Shown: in pieces, positions 1 to 8,838 of the stretch
How positions within the stretch are numbered: position 1 is the stretch's first letter
Layout of the letters: every line of letters begins with the position of its first letter
Assembly: GCF_003751085.1 (NCBI RefSeq)
Contig: NZ_RJJY01000001.1
Location: 5,146,001 to 5,210,000, forward strand
From: Micromonospora sp. Llam0
Lineage (GTDB): Bacteria; Actinomycetota; Actinomycetes; Mycobacteriales; Micromonosporaceae
Direction: 5' to 3'
DNA length: 64,000 nucleotides
Notes under the pieces: model-generated
Told to the model about the DNA's origin: nothing
Databases searched by the model: none
Seen by the model: only the letters and a program-made list of their open reading frames with translations
Program-made: the position numbers and the translations under genes

Positions 1-1338
1 CACCGCCGCGTCCGCCACCTTCGGGTGGGTCATCAGGACCGCTTCGAGCTCGACCGGGGAGACCTGCTGGCCCTTGTACTTGATGAGCTCCTTGATCCGG
101 TCGACCAGGAACAACTCGCCGTCGTCGTCGAGGTAGCCGAGGTCACCGGTGTGCAGGAACCCGTCCGGCCGGAGCACCTTGCTGGTCACCTCGGCGGCGT
201 TGAGGTACCCCTTCATCACGTGCGGACCCCGGATCAGGATCTCGCCCCGCTGGTGTGCGCCGAGCTCCGCACCGGTGGTCACGTCGACGATCCGGCATTC
301 GACGTTGGGTGCCGTCCGGCCCACCGACGCGGGCACCAACGGCTCCTCGAGCTGCATGAACGACGTCATCGCCTCGGTGAGGCCGTATCCCTGGGCGATG
401 TGGCAGCCGAGACGTTCCCGGCAGAGCCGGGCGATCTCGGGGTCGAGCGCGGCGCCGCCGGAGACGATCGACCGCACCGACGACAGGTCGTACCGGTCCG
501 GCAGCGGGCTGCGGGCCAGCAGTACGGCGAGCGTGGGAACGATGTAGAGGCGGGTGATCCGGTGCTCGTGGATCGCTATGACGTACCCCTCCGGGTCGAA
601 CCGCGGCATCGTCACGATCGTCGCGCCCTGCAGCAGGCTGGCGCTCATCACCATGATCAGACCGAACGCGTGGTGGAACGGCGGCATGGCGAGCACCTTC
701 TCGTCCGCGCCGAGCGGCGCGACCGTCCTGGTCTGCAGCACGGTCGCCACGATGTTGCGGTGCGTCAGCATCACCCCCTTCGGGCGTCCGGTGCTGCCGC
801 TGGAGTGCAGCAGCGCCGCGACGTCCTGCGCCGGGTCGATGGCCACCTCCGGTAGCGGGTCGTCGCTGAGCAGCTCGGACAGCGGCGTCGCGCCGTCCGC
901 CTCGCCCATCACCACGATTTCCTCGACCTTGGTACGCGCGGTCAGCGCCGTCGCCTTGGGCACCTCGGACGGCACGGTCACCAGCAGCTTCGCGCCGGCT
1001 TCGGTGAGATGGCCGACCACGTCGTCCGGCGTGTCGATCGGGTTGAGCACGACGACCGTGCCACCGGCCAGCGACGCGGCGAGCACCACGATCGGGAACT
1101 CGGGCACGTTCGGCGCGAGCATCGCCAGCACGTCGCCCTTGCGGAAGCCGCGGGCATACAGCCCGGCAGCCAGCCGACGCACCATCGACGCCAGTTGGCG
1201 GTACGTGTAGCCGTCGCCGCCTGCCACGTCGACCAGCGCCGTGCGGTCGCCGTACAGCTCGACGCGCTGTAGCAGGAACGACGGCAGCGACAGATTCGGG
1301 ATGTCGATCGTCGTCGGCGTCGGGATTGTGGTGGTCAT
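1..1338 (-). CDS. fcs: 4-coumarate/feruloyl-CoA ligase family protein (partial, C-terminus off window)
   Basis: ANL-superfamily adenylating enzyme that would activate a hydroxycinnamic acid such as ferulate to its CoA thioester. The first 446 residues are visible; the rest runs off the left edge. The start is the ATG at 1338, which overlaps the TGA of the upstream hydratase gene (ATGA, 4 bp), so the two are translationally coupled. Near residue 190 is the phosphate-binding motif HSSGSTGRPKG, and near the visible end the hinge and CoA-region sequence KYKGQQVSPVELE typical of 4-coumarate:CoA ligases. Pairing with a hydroxycinnamoyl-CoA hydratase-lyase supports the Fcs role (ferulate to vanillin pathway). 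Exact substrate is inference; a broader acyl-CoA synthetase is the alternative. Confidence 0.85.
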   Translation of the reverse strand, partial: MTTTIPTPTTIDIPNLSLPSFLLQRVELYGDRTALVDVAGGDGYTYRQLASMVRRLAAGLYARGFRKGDVLAMLAPNVPEFPIVVLAASLAGGTVVVLNPIDTPDDVVGHLTEAGAKLLVTVPSEVPKATALTARTKVEEIVVMGEADGATPLSELLSDDPLPEVAIDPAQDVAALLHSSGSTGRPKGVMLTHRNIVATVLQTRTVAPLGADEKVLAMPPFHHAFGLIMVMSASLLQGATIVTMPRFDPEGYVIAIHEHRITRLYIVPTLAVLLARSPLPDRYDLSSVRSIVSGGAALDPEIARLCRERLGCHIAQGYGLTEAMTSFMQLEEPLVPASVGRTAPNVECRIVDVTTGAELGAHQRGEILIRGPHVMKGYLNAAEVTSKVLRPDGFLHTGDLGYLDDDGELFLVDRIKELIKYKGQQVSPVELEAVLMTHPKVADAAV

Positions 1339-2159
1339 GACTTGGCCTCGGCCCGGTCGTAGGTGCTCAGCCCCGGCTGGTAGGCACGCTTCTCGAACTG
1401 CTTCAGGGCGACGTTGACCCACTCGTTGCCGCTGAGCCGGGACAGCTCCCAGAGCTTGGCCTGGTCGTAGTCGATGGCGGTCGGCAGGTCCATCGTGGTG
1501 GTGCGCTCGTAGACCTGCTTGGCCAGTTCCAGGGTGATCGGGTTCTTCTTGACGATCTTCCGCACGATCCGGTCGGTCTCGGCGTCCAGCTGGTCGGCCG
1601 GCACCGCCTTGTTGACCAGGCCGTACTCCTGTGCCTGCTGGCCGGTCATGGTGTCGCCGGTCAGGATGTAGTACAGCGCCTGCTTGCGAGGCAGGTTGTG
1701 GGTGGCCGCCCAGGTCGCGCCGCCGGCCGGGAAGATCCCGAAGTTGATCTCCGACAGGCCGAACAGCGCGGTCTCCGACGTCACCGCCAGGTCGCAAAGG
1801 CCGGTGACCAGCAGTCCGCCGCCGAACGCGAACCCGTTGACCTTGGCGATGGTCACCGCCGGGAAGGCCTTGAGCCGCTTGAACCAGTTCAGCGCGACCA
1901 GGTTGGTCCGGTAGAACAACTGCGGATCGTCGAACGGCTGGAGGAAGCACTCCTCGAGGTCCATCCCGGCGCTGAAGCTGTCGCCGACGCCGGTCACCAC
2001 GACCGCCTTGATGTTGCCGGCCGCCTCGATGGTGTCGAGGGCCTGGTTCATGTCCCGGTGCATCTGCGGGTTCATCGCGTTCTTCTTGGCCGGGCGGTTC
2101 AGGTAGATGGTGGCCACCGGGCCGTCCATCTCGAGGTTCACGGTTTCCAGCACCATCAT
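1335..2159 (-). CDS. ech: p-Hydroxycinnamoyl-CoA hydratase/lyase (copy 1)
   Basis: Crotonase-fold enzyme of 274 aa expected to hydrate feruloyl-CoA (or coumaroyl-CoA) and cleave it to the aromatic aldehyde plus acetyl-CoA. Family features: LNRPAKKNAM near the N-terminus, the oxyanion-hole segments SAGMDLEE and FAFGGGL, the catalytic-Glu segment FGLSEINFG, an IDYDQAKLWE segment matching the region that carries the second active-site Tyr, and the C-terminal KQFEKRAYQPGL characteristic of HCHL rather than plain enoyl-CoA hydratase. The ATG at 2159 is preceded by an AGAAGGA ribosome binding site, so the longer open frame to 2282 is not used. It overlaps the downstream CoA-ligase gene by 4 bp. A copy differing by one base in the coding region lies exactly 7500 bp away at 8835-9659. 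Confidence 0.9.
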   Translation of the reverse strand: MMVLETVNLEMDGPVATIYLNRPAKKNAMNPQMHRDMNQALDTIEAAGNIKAVVVTGVGDSFSAGMDLEECFLQPFDDPQLFYRTNLVALNWFKRLKAFPAVTIAKVNGFAFGGGLLVTGLCDLAVTSETALFGLSEINFGIFPAGGATWAATHNLPRKQALYYILTGDTMTGQQAQEYGLVNKAVPADQLDAETDRIVRKIVKKNPITLELAKQVYERTTTMDLPTAIDYDQAKLWELSRLSGNEWVNVALKQFEKRAYQPGLSTYDRAEAKS

Positions 2160-2840
2160 CTCGGGTCCTTCTTTCCGGTCGGGCAACAGAAATGCGCGCA
2201 GGCGACCACGGCCACTCGGCCACGAAAACCGGACTTCGACAGCGCAAGTCTCCGGTAGGCCCCGCCGCAATACCAGCGTCACAGGTGTTGATCAGACACG
2301 CCTCTCTGGCGTTGCCTTGCCGGCCGTCTCACCAATTCCCAGTCAGAAAAAAGCGCCAACATCCCCCAAGACGCGCATGAACGACAGAAATGTCAAAGAT
2401 CATTATCCTAGATCAAATCAACAACGGTCGGACCATCGGCGAATATCCAGCATGAATCTCACAGCCCCCCACATCGCCCCAGAGGAAACCGATAGAAATC
2501 ATTCAACCCGCACCATCAGATCACCGACTCCGGGTTTGCAGAATTGGCGCAGCACTCCATTCTTAAGGCTGAGGAATGTGCCATACGACGAGGTGGCGAT
2601 TAATCAGCTTGACGGTCAACAAACGAACGACAACAAGGGCCGCGCACCCTACGTGCCGAGATAATCGCCCACCCATGATGCACCTCTACCACCGGTCCCA
2701 GATACGGATAAGACGGGCGTAACGGACTAGCATCGGCGCGGCAGCCATGGCCGGGCACCACGATCTCGCAATCACCATCTCGCCAGACATTTCAAGATCA
2801 GCATGTCAGGAAACGCCGGAACGCCAACGACCCCCATCCC
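2160..2840. other. Long intergenic region upstream of ech copy 1
   Basis: No convincing gene. The first part, about 2160-2340, is recognisably homologous but diverged compared with the region upstream of ech copy 2 (9660-9830), so it probably carries the shared ech promoter. The stretch 2380-2480 is richer in A and T than its surroundings. The longest plus-strand open frame here has composition unlike a gene. The region ends at the 10-bp target duplication of the IS4-type element. Confidence 0.5.
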
Positions 2841-4476
2841 CACTGACCTAAACTTTGGTCGTTTTGTGGGTAATAGCGCCGGTTTCGGGGTGGGTGTGGG
2901 TCGGGTGCGGGACGTGAAGAAGCTCCTGGTAGGACATGGATTGACTAGATCAACATGTTCCAACCAGGAGCTTCGGTGTCGAATTCTGCCATGCTGTCCG
3001 CCAGCGCGGTGCGACAGGCCGCCGATCAGCGGGAGACGCTGCGGGCAGCGGTGATCGCCGGGCCCGCCGGTGTCGGGACCCTCGACGAGCAGGTGACCGG
3101 CCGGTTGTGGCCACTCCTGGCCGATGCCGCACTGATCGAACGGGCGCGGGCCACGGTCGGGCACGTCGACGCCCGGCGGCGGGTGCTGACCGGAGCGGTC
3201 ACGGTGATGATCGTGCTCGGGCTGTGCCTGTTCCGGCGGGAGAGCACATCGGTGGTGACCGCACGGGTGACCTCACGGCTCCCCCGGACCCGGGTGGAGG
3301 GCGCACCGACCGCCGCGGCGGTGTCGAAAGCCCGGGGCAGACTCCCCGCAGCGGTGCACCAGCGGGTGTTCACCGACGCCGCCCGGTCCACACCGACGTT
3401 CGGGCCCGAGTCGTACGCGTTCGGTCTGCTGGTCACCGCGATCGACGGCACCGTGTTCGACCTGGCCGACACGACACGGACACGGGCCGGGTTCACCACC
3501 CCGACCGGCGGCCGGTTCCCCCAGGCCCGGATGGTCGCCCTGGTCGCCTGCGGCACCCGCTGGATCCTCGCCGCCCGCATCGCCTCCTCCGGGACCAGCG
3601 AACAGGCCCTCGCCGACGACCTGATCGGCGAACTCCAACCCGGCACCATCAACCTCGCCGACCGGGGCTTCTTCTCCATGGACCGCTGGACGCGGGCGGC
3701 CGCCACCGGGGCGCACCTGCTGTGGCGGGTCAAGAACGGCGCCCGGAGCCTGCCCGCCCGACTGGTCGAGGTCCTCCCCGACGGCTCCGCGCTCGTGCAA
3801 CTCGCCGAGTCCGACGCGATGCTGTCCCGCCGCCGCACCACCCGCGCCGACCGCACCCTGCCCCGACTCCGTCCGACACTCGCCCGTCTGGTCGAGTTCA
3901 CCGTCACCACCCGCGACCGCGCCGGCCGCACCACCCACAGCCGCTACCGCGTCCTGACCACCCTGCTCGACCACCACCGTCACCCCGCCACCACACTCGC
4001 CGCGCTCTACGCCGAACGATGGCAGATCGAACTCACCTACGGACGACTGAAGACCACCCTGCGGGGACCCCGCACCCGACCACGCGGACACACCCCCGAA
4101 CTCGCCTACCAGGAACTCTGGGCGCTACTGACCGTCTACAACGCCCTCGTCCGACTCGCCGTGACCACCGCCGTCGACCTGAACATCGACCCCGACGCGG
4201 TCAGCTTCGCCACCGTCCTCGCCCTGACCCGCGCACACCTCGCAAGCCAGGACCCCGCACCCTGCGTCAACTGCGGACACGACGACCCCGACCCCACCAC
4301 CACCCTGCTCACCGCGATCGCCGCCCAACCCCACAACCGACACACCCGCACCCGCACCGGCCCCCGCACCAAACGACAACGACGAACACAACGCACCCGC
4401 GACGTCACCTACGAGATAACCATCACCCAGACCGACCTACCCAAAGCCAGCAAAACGGCCAAAGTTTAGGTCAGTG
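2841..4476 (+). mobile_element. Intact IS4-family insertion sequence, 1636 bp
   Basis: Terminal inverted repeats at 2841-2866 and 4451-4476 match at 25 of 26 positions (outer end CACTGACCTAAACTTTGG). They are flanked by a perfect 10-bp target duplication CCCCCATCCC at 2831-2840 and 4477-4486, a length usual for IS4-type elements. The single transposase gene fills the element and its stop lies inside the right repeat. Upstream of the transposase is a 12-bp perfect inverted repeat (2919-2930 with 2963-2974) whose downstream arm contains the GGAG ribosome binding site (2967-2970), so it can hide that site in read-through transcripts. Intact ends and target duplication indicate a recent insertion. 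Confidence 0.93.
2976..4469 (+). CDS. IS4-family DDE transposase
   Basis: DDE transposase of about 497 aa that would cut and join the ends of the surrounding element. The catalytic Asp residues lie in AIDGTVFDLAD and NLADRGFF. The C-terminal YAERWQIELTYGRLK gives the Y-(2)-R-(3)-E-(6)-K signature of the IS4 group with the catalytic Glu. Start chosen as GTG 2976, 5 nt after GGAG (2967-2970); an in-frame ATG at 2955 lies before that ribosome binding site and an ATG at 2991 is a further possibility. The frame is undamaged, so it may be active. Confidence 0.9.
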   Translation: MSNSAMLSASAVRQAADQRETLRAAVIAGPAGVGTLDEQVTGRLWPLLADAALIERARATVGHVDARRRVLTGAVTVMIVLGLCLFRRESTSVVTARVTSRLPRTRVEGAPTAAAVSKARGRLPAAVHQRVFTDAARSTPTFGPESYAFGLLVTAIDGTVFDLADTTRTRAGFTTPTGGRFPQARMVALVACGTRWILAARIASSGTSEQALADDLIGELQPGTINLADRGFFSMDRWTRAAATGAHLLWRVKNGARSLPARLVEVLPDGSALVQLAESDAMLSRRRTTRADRTLPRLRPTLARLVEFTVTTRDRAGRTTHSRYRVLTTLLDHHRHPATTLAALYAERWQIELTYGRLKTTLRGPRTRPRGHTPELAYQELWALLTVYNALVRLAVTTAVDLNIDPDAVSFATVLALTRAHLASQDPAPCVNCGHDDPDPTTTLLTAIAAQPHNRHTRTRTGPRTKRQRRTQRTRDVTYEITITQTDLPKASKTAKV

Positions 4477-4616
4477 CCCCCATCCCCCTCGGCTCATCCC
4501 GGTTATGATCAAGTTACCCCGCTTGGCTCCGGTTCGGTGATTGAGCACTTTCGAAGACAGACCACAGCCGATTTCGCCGTAGGCTTTCAGCACCGTGACC
4601 CGCCAGGGAGGAATGA

Positions 4617-5585
4617 ATGGCAAATCCGAAAATCGGCGTCGCGCTGCCCGTCCGCGAGATGTCGATGATGAAACCGTCCGACGCGGCAGGCACCGTCATC
4701 GAGCTGGCCAAACAGGTGGAGGAGCTCGGTTTCGACTCGGTGTGGGTGGGGGACTCGTTCGTCACCCGGCCGCGATTGGAACCGCTGTCCCTGCTCGGCG
4801 CGATTGCGATGGTGACCCGGAACGTCACCGTCGGTACGGCGGCGCTGACAGCGGTGCTGCGTGAGCCTAAGTCGCTGGCGCACGGCATCACCACGCTCGA
4901 CCAGCTCGCCGACGGCCGACTGGTCATGGGCCTCGGCATGGGTGAACCGCTGCCGGTGAACAACGAGAGCGACGCGGTGACCATGTCGTACACCGAGCGG
5001 ATCACCCGCGTCGACGAGGCCATCACAGCCTTCAAGAAGGTGTGGCGCGGCGAGAAGGGCGATCTACAAGGCCGCTACTACAACCTCGATGAACTGCGCC
5101 AGCAGGGTCCGCCCAAAACGCCCGGTGGCCCCGGAATCTGGCTTGCGAGCAACGGCAAGCCCAAGGCGATCCGCCGCACCGGCACAATGTACGACGGCTG
5201 GATGCCTGTGCACATCGACCCCGAGTGGTACGGCCGCGCTCTGGGAAGTATCCGGGAAACCGCGACGTCGGCCGGCCGGAATCCTGACGACGTCGTTCCG
5301 TCGTTGTACATCAATGTCAACACCAATCCGGACGGCGCGTCCGCCGAGATGGCACTCAACGAATACACGACGCGCTACTACCAGTTGCCGGTGACAACCA
5401 TGTCGAACTACCAGAACTATTTCGGCGGCACCGACAAGGAACTGGCGGCACGACTCGGCGAATACGTCGACAACGGGTGCCGACACATCGTGCTCCGGCT
5501 CAACACGTTCACCGACTACGACCGTCTGCTGCGCTCGATCGGCGAGAATGTCGTGCCTGCGATCCACTCGATAGAGATCGATTGA
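4617..5585 (+). CDS. LLM-class (luciferase-like) flavin/F420-dependent oxidoreductase
   Basis: Single-domain TIM-barrel oxidoreductase of 322 aa of the bacterial luciferase-like superfamily. Members use FMN or, often in actinobacteria, coenzyme F420; which one applies here cannot be told. Family segments are the N-terminal KIGVALPV strand, the LAKQVEELGFDSVWVGD segment, TVGTAALTAVLREPKSLAHG, and DQLADGRLVMGLGMG that forms part of the cofactor pocket. ATG 4617 follows a GGGAGGA ribosome binding site. It starts just right of the IS4-type element and ends at a strong hairpin shared with the convergent gene. The substrate is unknown; a link to aromatic degradation rests only on proximity to the ech copies. 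Confidence 0.82.
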   Translation: MANPKIGVALPVREMSMMKPSDAAGTVIELAKQVEELGFDSVWVGDSFVTRPRLEPLSLLGAIAMVTRNVTVGTAALTAVLREPKSLAHGITTLDQLADGRLVMGLGMGEPLPVNNESDAVTMSYTERITRVDEAITAFKKVWRGEKGDLQGRYYNLDELRQQGPPKTPGGPGIWLASNGKPKAIRRTGTMYDGWMPVHIDPEWYGRALGSIRETATSAGRNPDDVVPSLYINVNTNPDGASAEMALNEYTTRYYQLPVTTMSNYQNYFGGTDKELAARLGEYVDNGCRHIVLRLNTFTDYDRLLRSIGENVVPAIHSIEID

Positions 5586-5594
5586 CTACAAGGC

Positions 5595-5634
5595 CGGCCG
5601 ATGGGTTACTCCTCGAGGGGTAACCCATCGGCCG
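5595..5634. terminator. Bidirectional hairpin terminator between convergent genes
   Basis: Perfect 15-bp stem (5595-5609 with 5620-5634) and a 10-nt loop, centred in the 59-bp gap between the LLM oxidoreductase and the convergent PEP-mutase-like gene. No long T-run, as is usual in high-GC actinobacteria. Confidence 0.8.
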
Positions 5635-5644
5635 TCACGTCAGC

Positions 5645-6406
5645 TCAGTTGGTCAGCGCCTTGACGGACTTCTCGAAGCCGGCCAGGGCTGCACGGAAGA
5701 AGCGCGGACCGAACGACACCCGCGCTGTGCCGATCTCACGGTGTACGGCGAGGTCGAGCTGATCGCTCACGTTACCGTTTACGGGGCAGTCCAGCTCGGT
5801 GACGAGCGTGGCCAGGTCATCCCGGCTGCGGACGCCGATGGGGTAGATACAGTCGGCACCAGCATCGCGGTAGAGCCGGCCCCGCCTGACCGCTTCGGCG
5901 ACCCGGTCGGGCTCGGGGACACGGGAACCCGGCAGGAACACGTCAACCCGCGCATTGATGACGATCGGGACTCCAGTATTCTCCGCAGCCGCACGCACCT
6001 GGGCGAGCCGGCCCGCAAAAGCCTCCGCGTCGGTGAGACCGCCGGCACGGTGGTCGCTGTCCTCCAGGTTGCAGCCGACCGCGCCGGTCTCCAGCAGGCG
6101 CTCCACCAGATCGGCCGGCGGCAGCCCGTATCCAGCCTCTGCGTCCACTGTGGTAGGCACCGTCACGGCACCGGCGACGCGGCTAGCCGCAGCGAACAAC
6201 TCCTGCCAGGGCGCGACCTCGCCATCGGGGTAGCCGAGCATCGCGGAAATGGCGGCGCTGGCGGTGGCGGCGACGGGGAAGCCCGCGTCGACCACGACCT
6301 TCGCGCTGGCCGCATCCCACACGTTCGGCAGGATGAGCAGGTCTCCGCTGTGCAGGTCGCGGAGCAGATCGGCGCGGGCCTTGAGTTCCGCTGCGTCAGC
6401 GGCCAT
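5645..6406 (-). CDS. Isocitrate lyase / PEP mutase superfamily protein
   Basis: Protein of about 253 aa with the ICL/PEPM TIM-barrel pattern: LLILPNVWDAASAKVV at the N-terminus, the metal-site segment TVDAEAGYG, NLEDSDHRAGG, and VINARVDVFL. The KKCGH motif of true isocitrate lyase is absent, so it is a PEP mutase/oxaloacetase-type member that acts on C-C or P-C bonds of small 2-oxo or 2-hydroxy acids; the substrate is unknown. ATG 6406 is preferred over GTG 6418 because GGAGGA lies directly between them. The start overlaps the end of the upstream ArsR-type gene by 11 bp, so the two are coupled. Confidence 0.82.
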   Translation of the reverse strand: MAADAAELKARADLLRDLHSGDLLILPNVWDAASAKVVVDAGFPVAATASAAISAMLGYPDGEVAPWQELFAAASRVAGAVTVPTTVDAEAGYGLPPADLVERLLETGAVGCNLEDSDHRAGGLTDAEAFAGRLAQVRAAAENTGVPIVINARVDVFLPGSRVPEPDRVAEAVRRGRLYRDAGADCIYPIGVRSRDDLATLVTELDCPVNGNVSDQLDLAVHREIGTARVSFGPRFFRAALAGFEKSVKALTN

Positions 6407-6866
6407 GGTTTCCTCCACGTGAACTATGAGATGAGTGTTGTGAGGTTCGGCGCCTGCCTCTCTCTGCCCCGTCGGCAGATCGGACGCCGATGGGCTTGTC
6501 CCACCTCGGCTCGTTGAGAACCAGGTCCAGCAGGCCGGGGAAGCACTCGTCGAACTCCTTGCGGCGCAGCCGGGTGAGACGGTGTGGGCCCTCGTCGCGC
6601 TGCTCGATCACGCCAGCGTCACGCAGCACGCTGAAGTGGTGCGTACGCGAAGCCTTGCCGACTGGCAGGTCGAACGAGGCGCAGGTACGCTCCCAGTCGC
6701 CGACCTGGCTTACCTGCCGAACGATCGCCAGACGGATCGGATCGGCGAGCGCGGCCAGCGCCACGGTCAGCGGAACGTCCTTGGGTTCAGTATGGCTTGG
6801 GGCAACCCGGCCCGCCGTGCTGTTGCCTGTTGCCTGTTGCCATGTCGCCCTCCCGGGATGCCGCAA
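6396..6866 (-). CDS. ArsR-family winged-helix regulator
   Basis: DNA-binding regulator with an ArsR-type winged helix: ALADPIRLAIVRQV, then the recognition-helix and wing region HHFSVLRDAGVIEQRDEGP. No cysteine pair typical of metal-sensing ArsR proteins is seen. The start is uncertain: the frame opens at TTG 6866, but the conserved part begins about 40 codons later, and a GTG shortly before ALADP could be used. An out-of-frame ATG at 6843 with GGGAGG upstream encodes only an 18-codon peptide. Direct heptamer repeats (TTGCCTG) lie at about 6824-6842. Downstream of the MFS gene and overlapping the PEP-mutase-like gene, it probably controls this small set. Confidence 0.75.
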   Translation of the reverse strand: MRHPGRATWQQATGNSTAGRVAPSHTEPKDVPLTVALAALADPIRLAIVRQVSQVGDWERTCASFDLPVGKASRTHHFSVLRDAGVIEQRDEGPHRLTRLRRKEFDECFPGLLDLVLNEPRWDKPIGVRSADGAERGRRRTSQHSSHSSRGGNHGR

Positions 6867-6942
6867 GTCAACTCCGTCCAGAGTAATCCGGTCACTGTTC
6901 GGGAGACATCGCCCAGGTCACAACAGCAGGCGGCACCTGGCA

Positions 6943-8397
6943 TCAGCCTGCGTGCCTGGGCGGCTTGGGCAGCGAACTCGCCGTGAGGGCGACGATCAGG
7001 AGCAGGACCAGGCCCAGCCCGAGCACCCACACGAGCGAGTTCCCGAACGAGACTACGTCGCGCCTATCTCCCAGGATGGTAAAGAACAGTGAGCCGATCG
7101 CGGCCACGCCGATCGCGCTGGCGAACTGCTGAGTGGTGGTGAGCAGGCCGGACGCAGCGCCAGCGTTGGCCACCCGCGCGCCGGCGAGCACCACACCAGC
7201 GAGCACCGGTACGGCCAGGCCGTTGCCGACGCCGATCAGGAACAGCAGCCCGGTGACCCGCAGGGCGCTGGCGCTCTCGCCGGAGACCTGCAGCGTGACG
7301 GCCAGACCGATCATGCCTACGGCGGCGATCGCGACACCCATGGTGATCAGCGTGGCTCCGTACTTGGCGACTTTGCGCGGTGCCACCAGTGACGCACCGG
7401 CGAAGCCGACGGCCAGCGGGGCGAAGGTCCAGCCGGCCTCGAGCGGGCTCAGGCCCATGCCGGACTGCAGAACCAGGGTAAGGCAGAACATGAAACTGTA
7501 GAACGCCGCGAAGACGCCGACGGACATGATCAGGCCACGGGTGAACACGCTGTTGCGGAACAGCGCCAGGTCGAGAATCGGCTCACCGCCGCGGCCGCCG
7601 AGTGACGCTTCCCAGCGCAACGTGAGGATCATGACTGGCACCGATGCGACCAGGCAGATCCAGCACCACGCCGGCCAGCCCTCGGTGCGCCCCAGGGCCA
7701 GCGGGACCAGTGCCAGCGCGAGGGCACCGGAGATCCCGATCGCGCCGAGGAAGTCGAGCCGGGGTCGGGCCCCGCGGGGCAGCTTCGGCACCAGCCCCAG
7801 CGATAGGATCACCGCGAGGATGCCGATCGGGACATTGATCAGGAAGATGACGCGCCACCCCAGCCCGAACACGTCACCCTGCACAAGCGCGCCACCGAGC
7901 ACCTGGCCGGCCACGCCGCCGATCCCCATGGCCATCCCGTAGTAGCCGAGCGCCTTGAAGCGCTCGTTGCCTGGAAAGACGCGGGTGATCAGTGCGAGTA
8001 CCTGCGGCACCATCGCGGCACCGGTAAGGCCCTGCAGCAACCGGAATGCGACGAGCTGGCCGTCGCTCTGCGCCAGGCCACACAGCAACGAAGCTGCGGT
8101 GAACGCCAGCGTACCGCCCAGGAACATCCCACGCTGGCCGAACAGGTCACCGAGGCGACCGCCGGTGACCAGGCCGGCCGCGTAGGTGAACCCGTACCCG
8201 GCCACGATCAGCTCCAAGGCGCCCTGAGTGGCCGGCAGGTCGCGCTCCAACGACGGAGCGGCGATGTTCACCACGAACAGGTCGAACTGGACCATGAACA
8301 TGGACGCAAGCAGCACAGGTAGCATCACCCACCGCTTGGCGTAGGGAGCTTCGGGAACCGCCCCGCCGGGGACAGCTTGTTTCTCTTCGATGGACAC
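6943..8397 (-). CDS. MFS transporter, DHA2 (EmrB/QacA) drug-efflux type
   Basis: Proton-driven efflux protein of 484 aa with about 14 predicted membrane segments, the size and layout of the DHA2 family. After a short cytoplasmic N-terminus the first membrane segment carries FMVQFDLFVVNIAAPSL (motif D1-like), followed by GRLGDLFGQR (motif A) and the motif C-like segment GYYGMAMGIGGVAGQVLGGA. GTG 8397 has AAGGCGG upstream. The ArsR-type gene follows 76 bp downstream on the same strand and may repress it. Substrate unknown. Confidence 0.88.
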   Translation of the reverse strand: MSIEEKQAVPGGAVPEAPYAKRWVMLPVLLASMFMVQFDLFVVNIAAPSLERDLPATQGALELIVAGYGFTYAAGLVTGGRLGDLFGQRGMFLGGTLAFTAASLLCGLAQSDGQLVAFRLLQGLTGAAMVPQVLALITRVFPGNERFKALGYYGMAMGIGGVAGQVLGGALVQGDVFGLGWRVIFLINVPIGILAVILSLGLVPKLPRGARPRLDFLGAIGISGALALALVPLALGRTEGWPAWCWICLVASVPVMILTLRWEASLGGRGGEPILDLALFRNSVFTRGLIMSVGVFAAFYSFMFCLTLVLQSGMGLSPLEAGWTFAPLAVGFAGASLVAPRKVAKYGATLITMGVAIAAVGMIGLAVTLQVSGESASALRVTGLLFLIGVGNGLAVPVLAGVVLAGARVANAGAASGLLTTTQQFASAIGVAAIGSLFFTILGDRRDVVSFGNSLVWVLGLGLVLLLIVALTASSLPKPPRHAG

Positions 8398-8718
8398 GCC
8401 GGACCGCCTTCACAGGACTCTGGCAAGCGAGTGTTCAACAAGCTACGTACGGTGGAGTGTACGGGTTTCATCGAACACTTCAAGCCTATCCGTCGAATCA
8501 TCAGGACACGCGGTGGGTCACTCATCGCAGGCAGCGGCGAGGCAGGCCCGACAACGTCGGATCCGTCGTAGCGGGTGGCCACTCGAACTCCGCAGTCCAC
8601 CCTCGGCGGCCCTACCGGCTACCCGACCGCCGCCTGGTGACGAGCATGTCCGGTGGCCACAGACCACTGAAGGCTGCCGCGATCGACGTCCTCGCCGGAT
8701 GATTGTTCAGCATCGACC
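8398..8718. other. Gap between MFS gene and the ligase remnant
   Basis: No gene supported. It should hold the promoter of the MFS gene on its left side; an imperfect palindrome lies near 8447-8464. Short open frames on both strands have no ribosome binding site or family resemblance. Confidence 0.4.
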
Positions 8719-8838
8719 TCACAGGCCCGCGTCGTGCCGGTAAGGAGTCGATGCAGCGGTCGGTGCCAGCACCTTGGGCACCTTGGGCGGTACGGTCACC
8801 AGCAGCTTCGCACCGGAATCGGGGATTGTGGTGGTCAT
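8719..8838 (-). pseudogene. Remnant of a second CoA-ligase gene (internal deletion)
   Basis: Thirty-nine codons that begin with the same MTTTIP as the ligase at 1-1338 and overlap ech copy 2 in the same ATGA manner. They then jump to GAKLLVTVPPKVPK, which matches the ligase about 115 residues further on (GAKLLVTVPSEVPK), before ending in unrelated residues and a stop. This is what remains of a duplicated ligase gene after a large deletion. It shows that the duplication originally included both genes of the pathway. Confidence 0.85.

Noticed and set aside
2107..2664. 185-codon plus-strand frame upstream of the first IS element
   Set aside because: Starts inside ech on the opposite strand and has composition unlike a protein of this genome.
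3107..4540. 477-codon frame overlapping the first IS4 transposase
   Set aside because: Out-of-frame shadow of a GC-rich transposase; histidine/proline/arginine repeats without motifs.
5645..6406. Isocitrate lyase of the glyoxylate cycle
   Set aside because: Only about 253 aa and lacking the KKCGH active-site motif; better described as a PEP-mutase-type family member.
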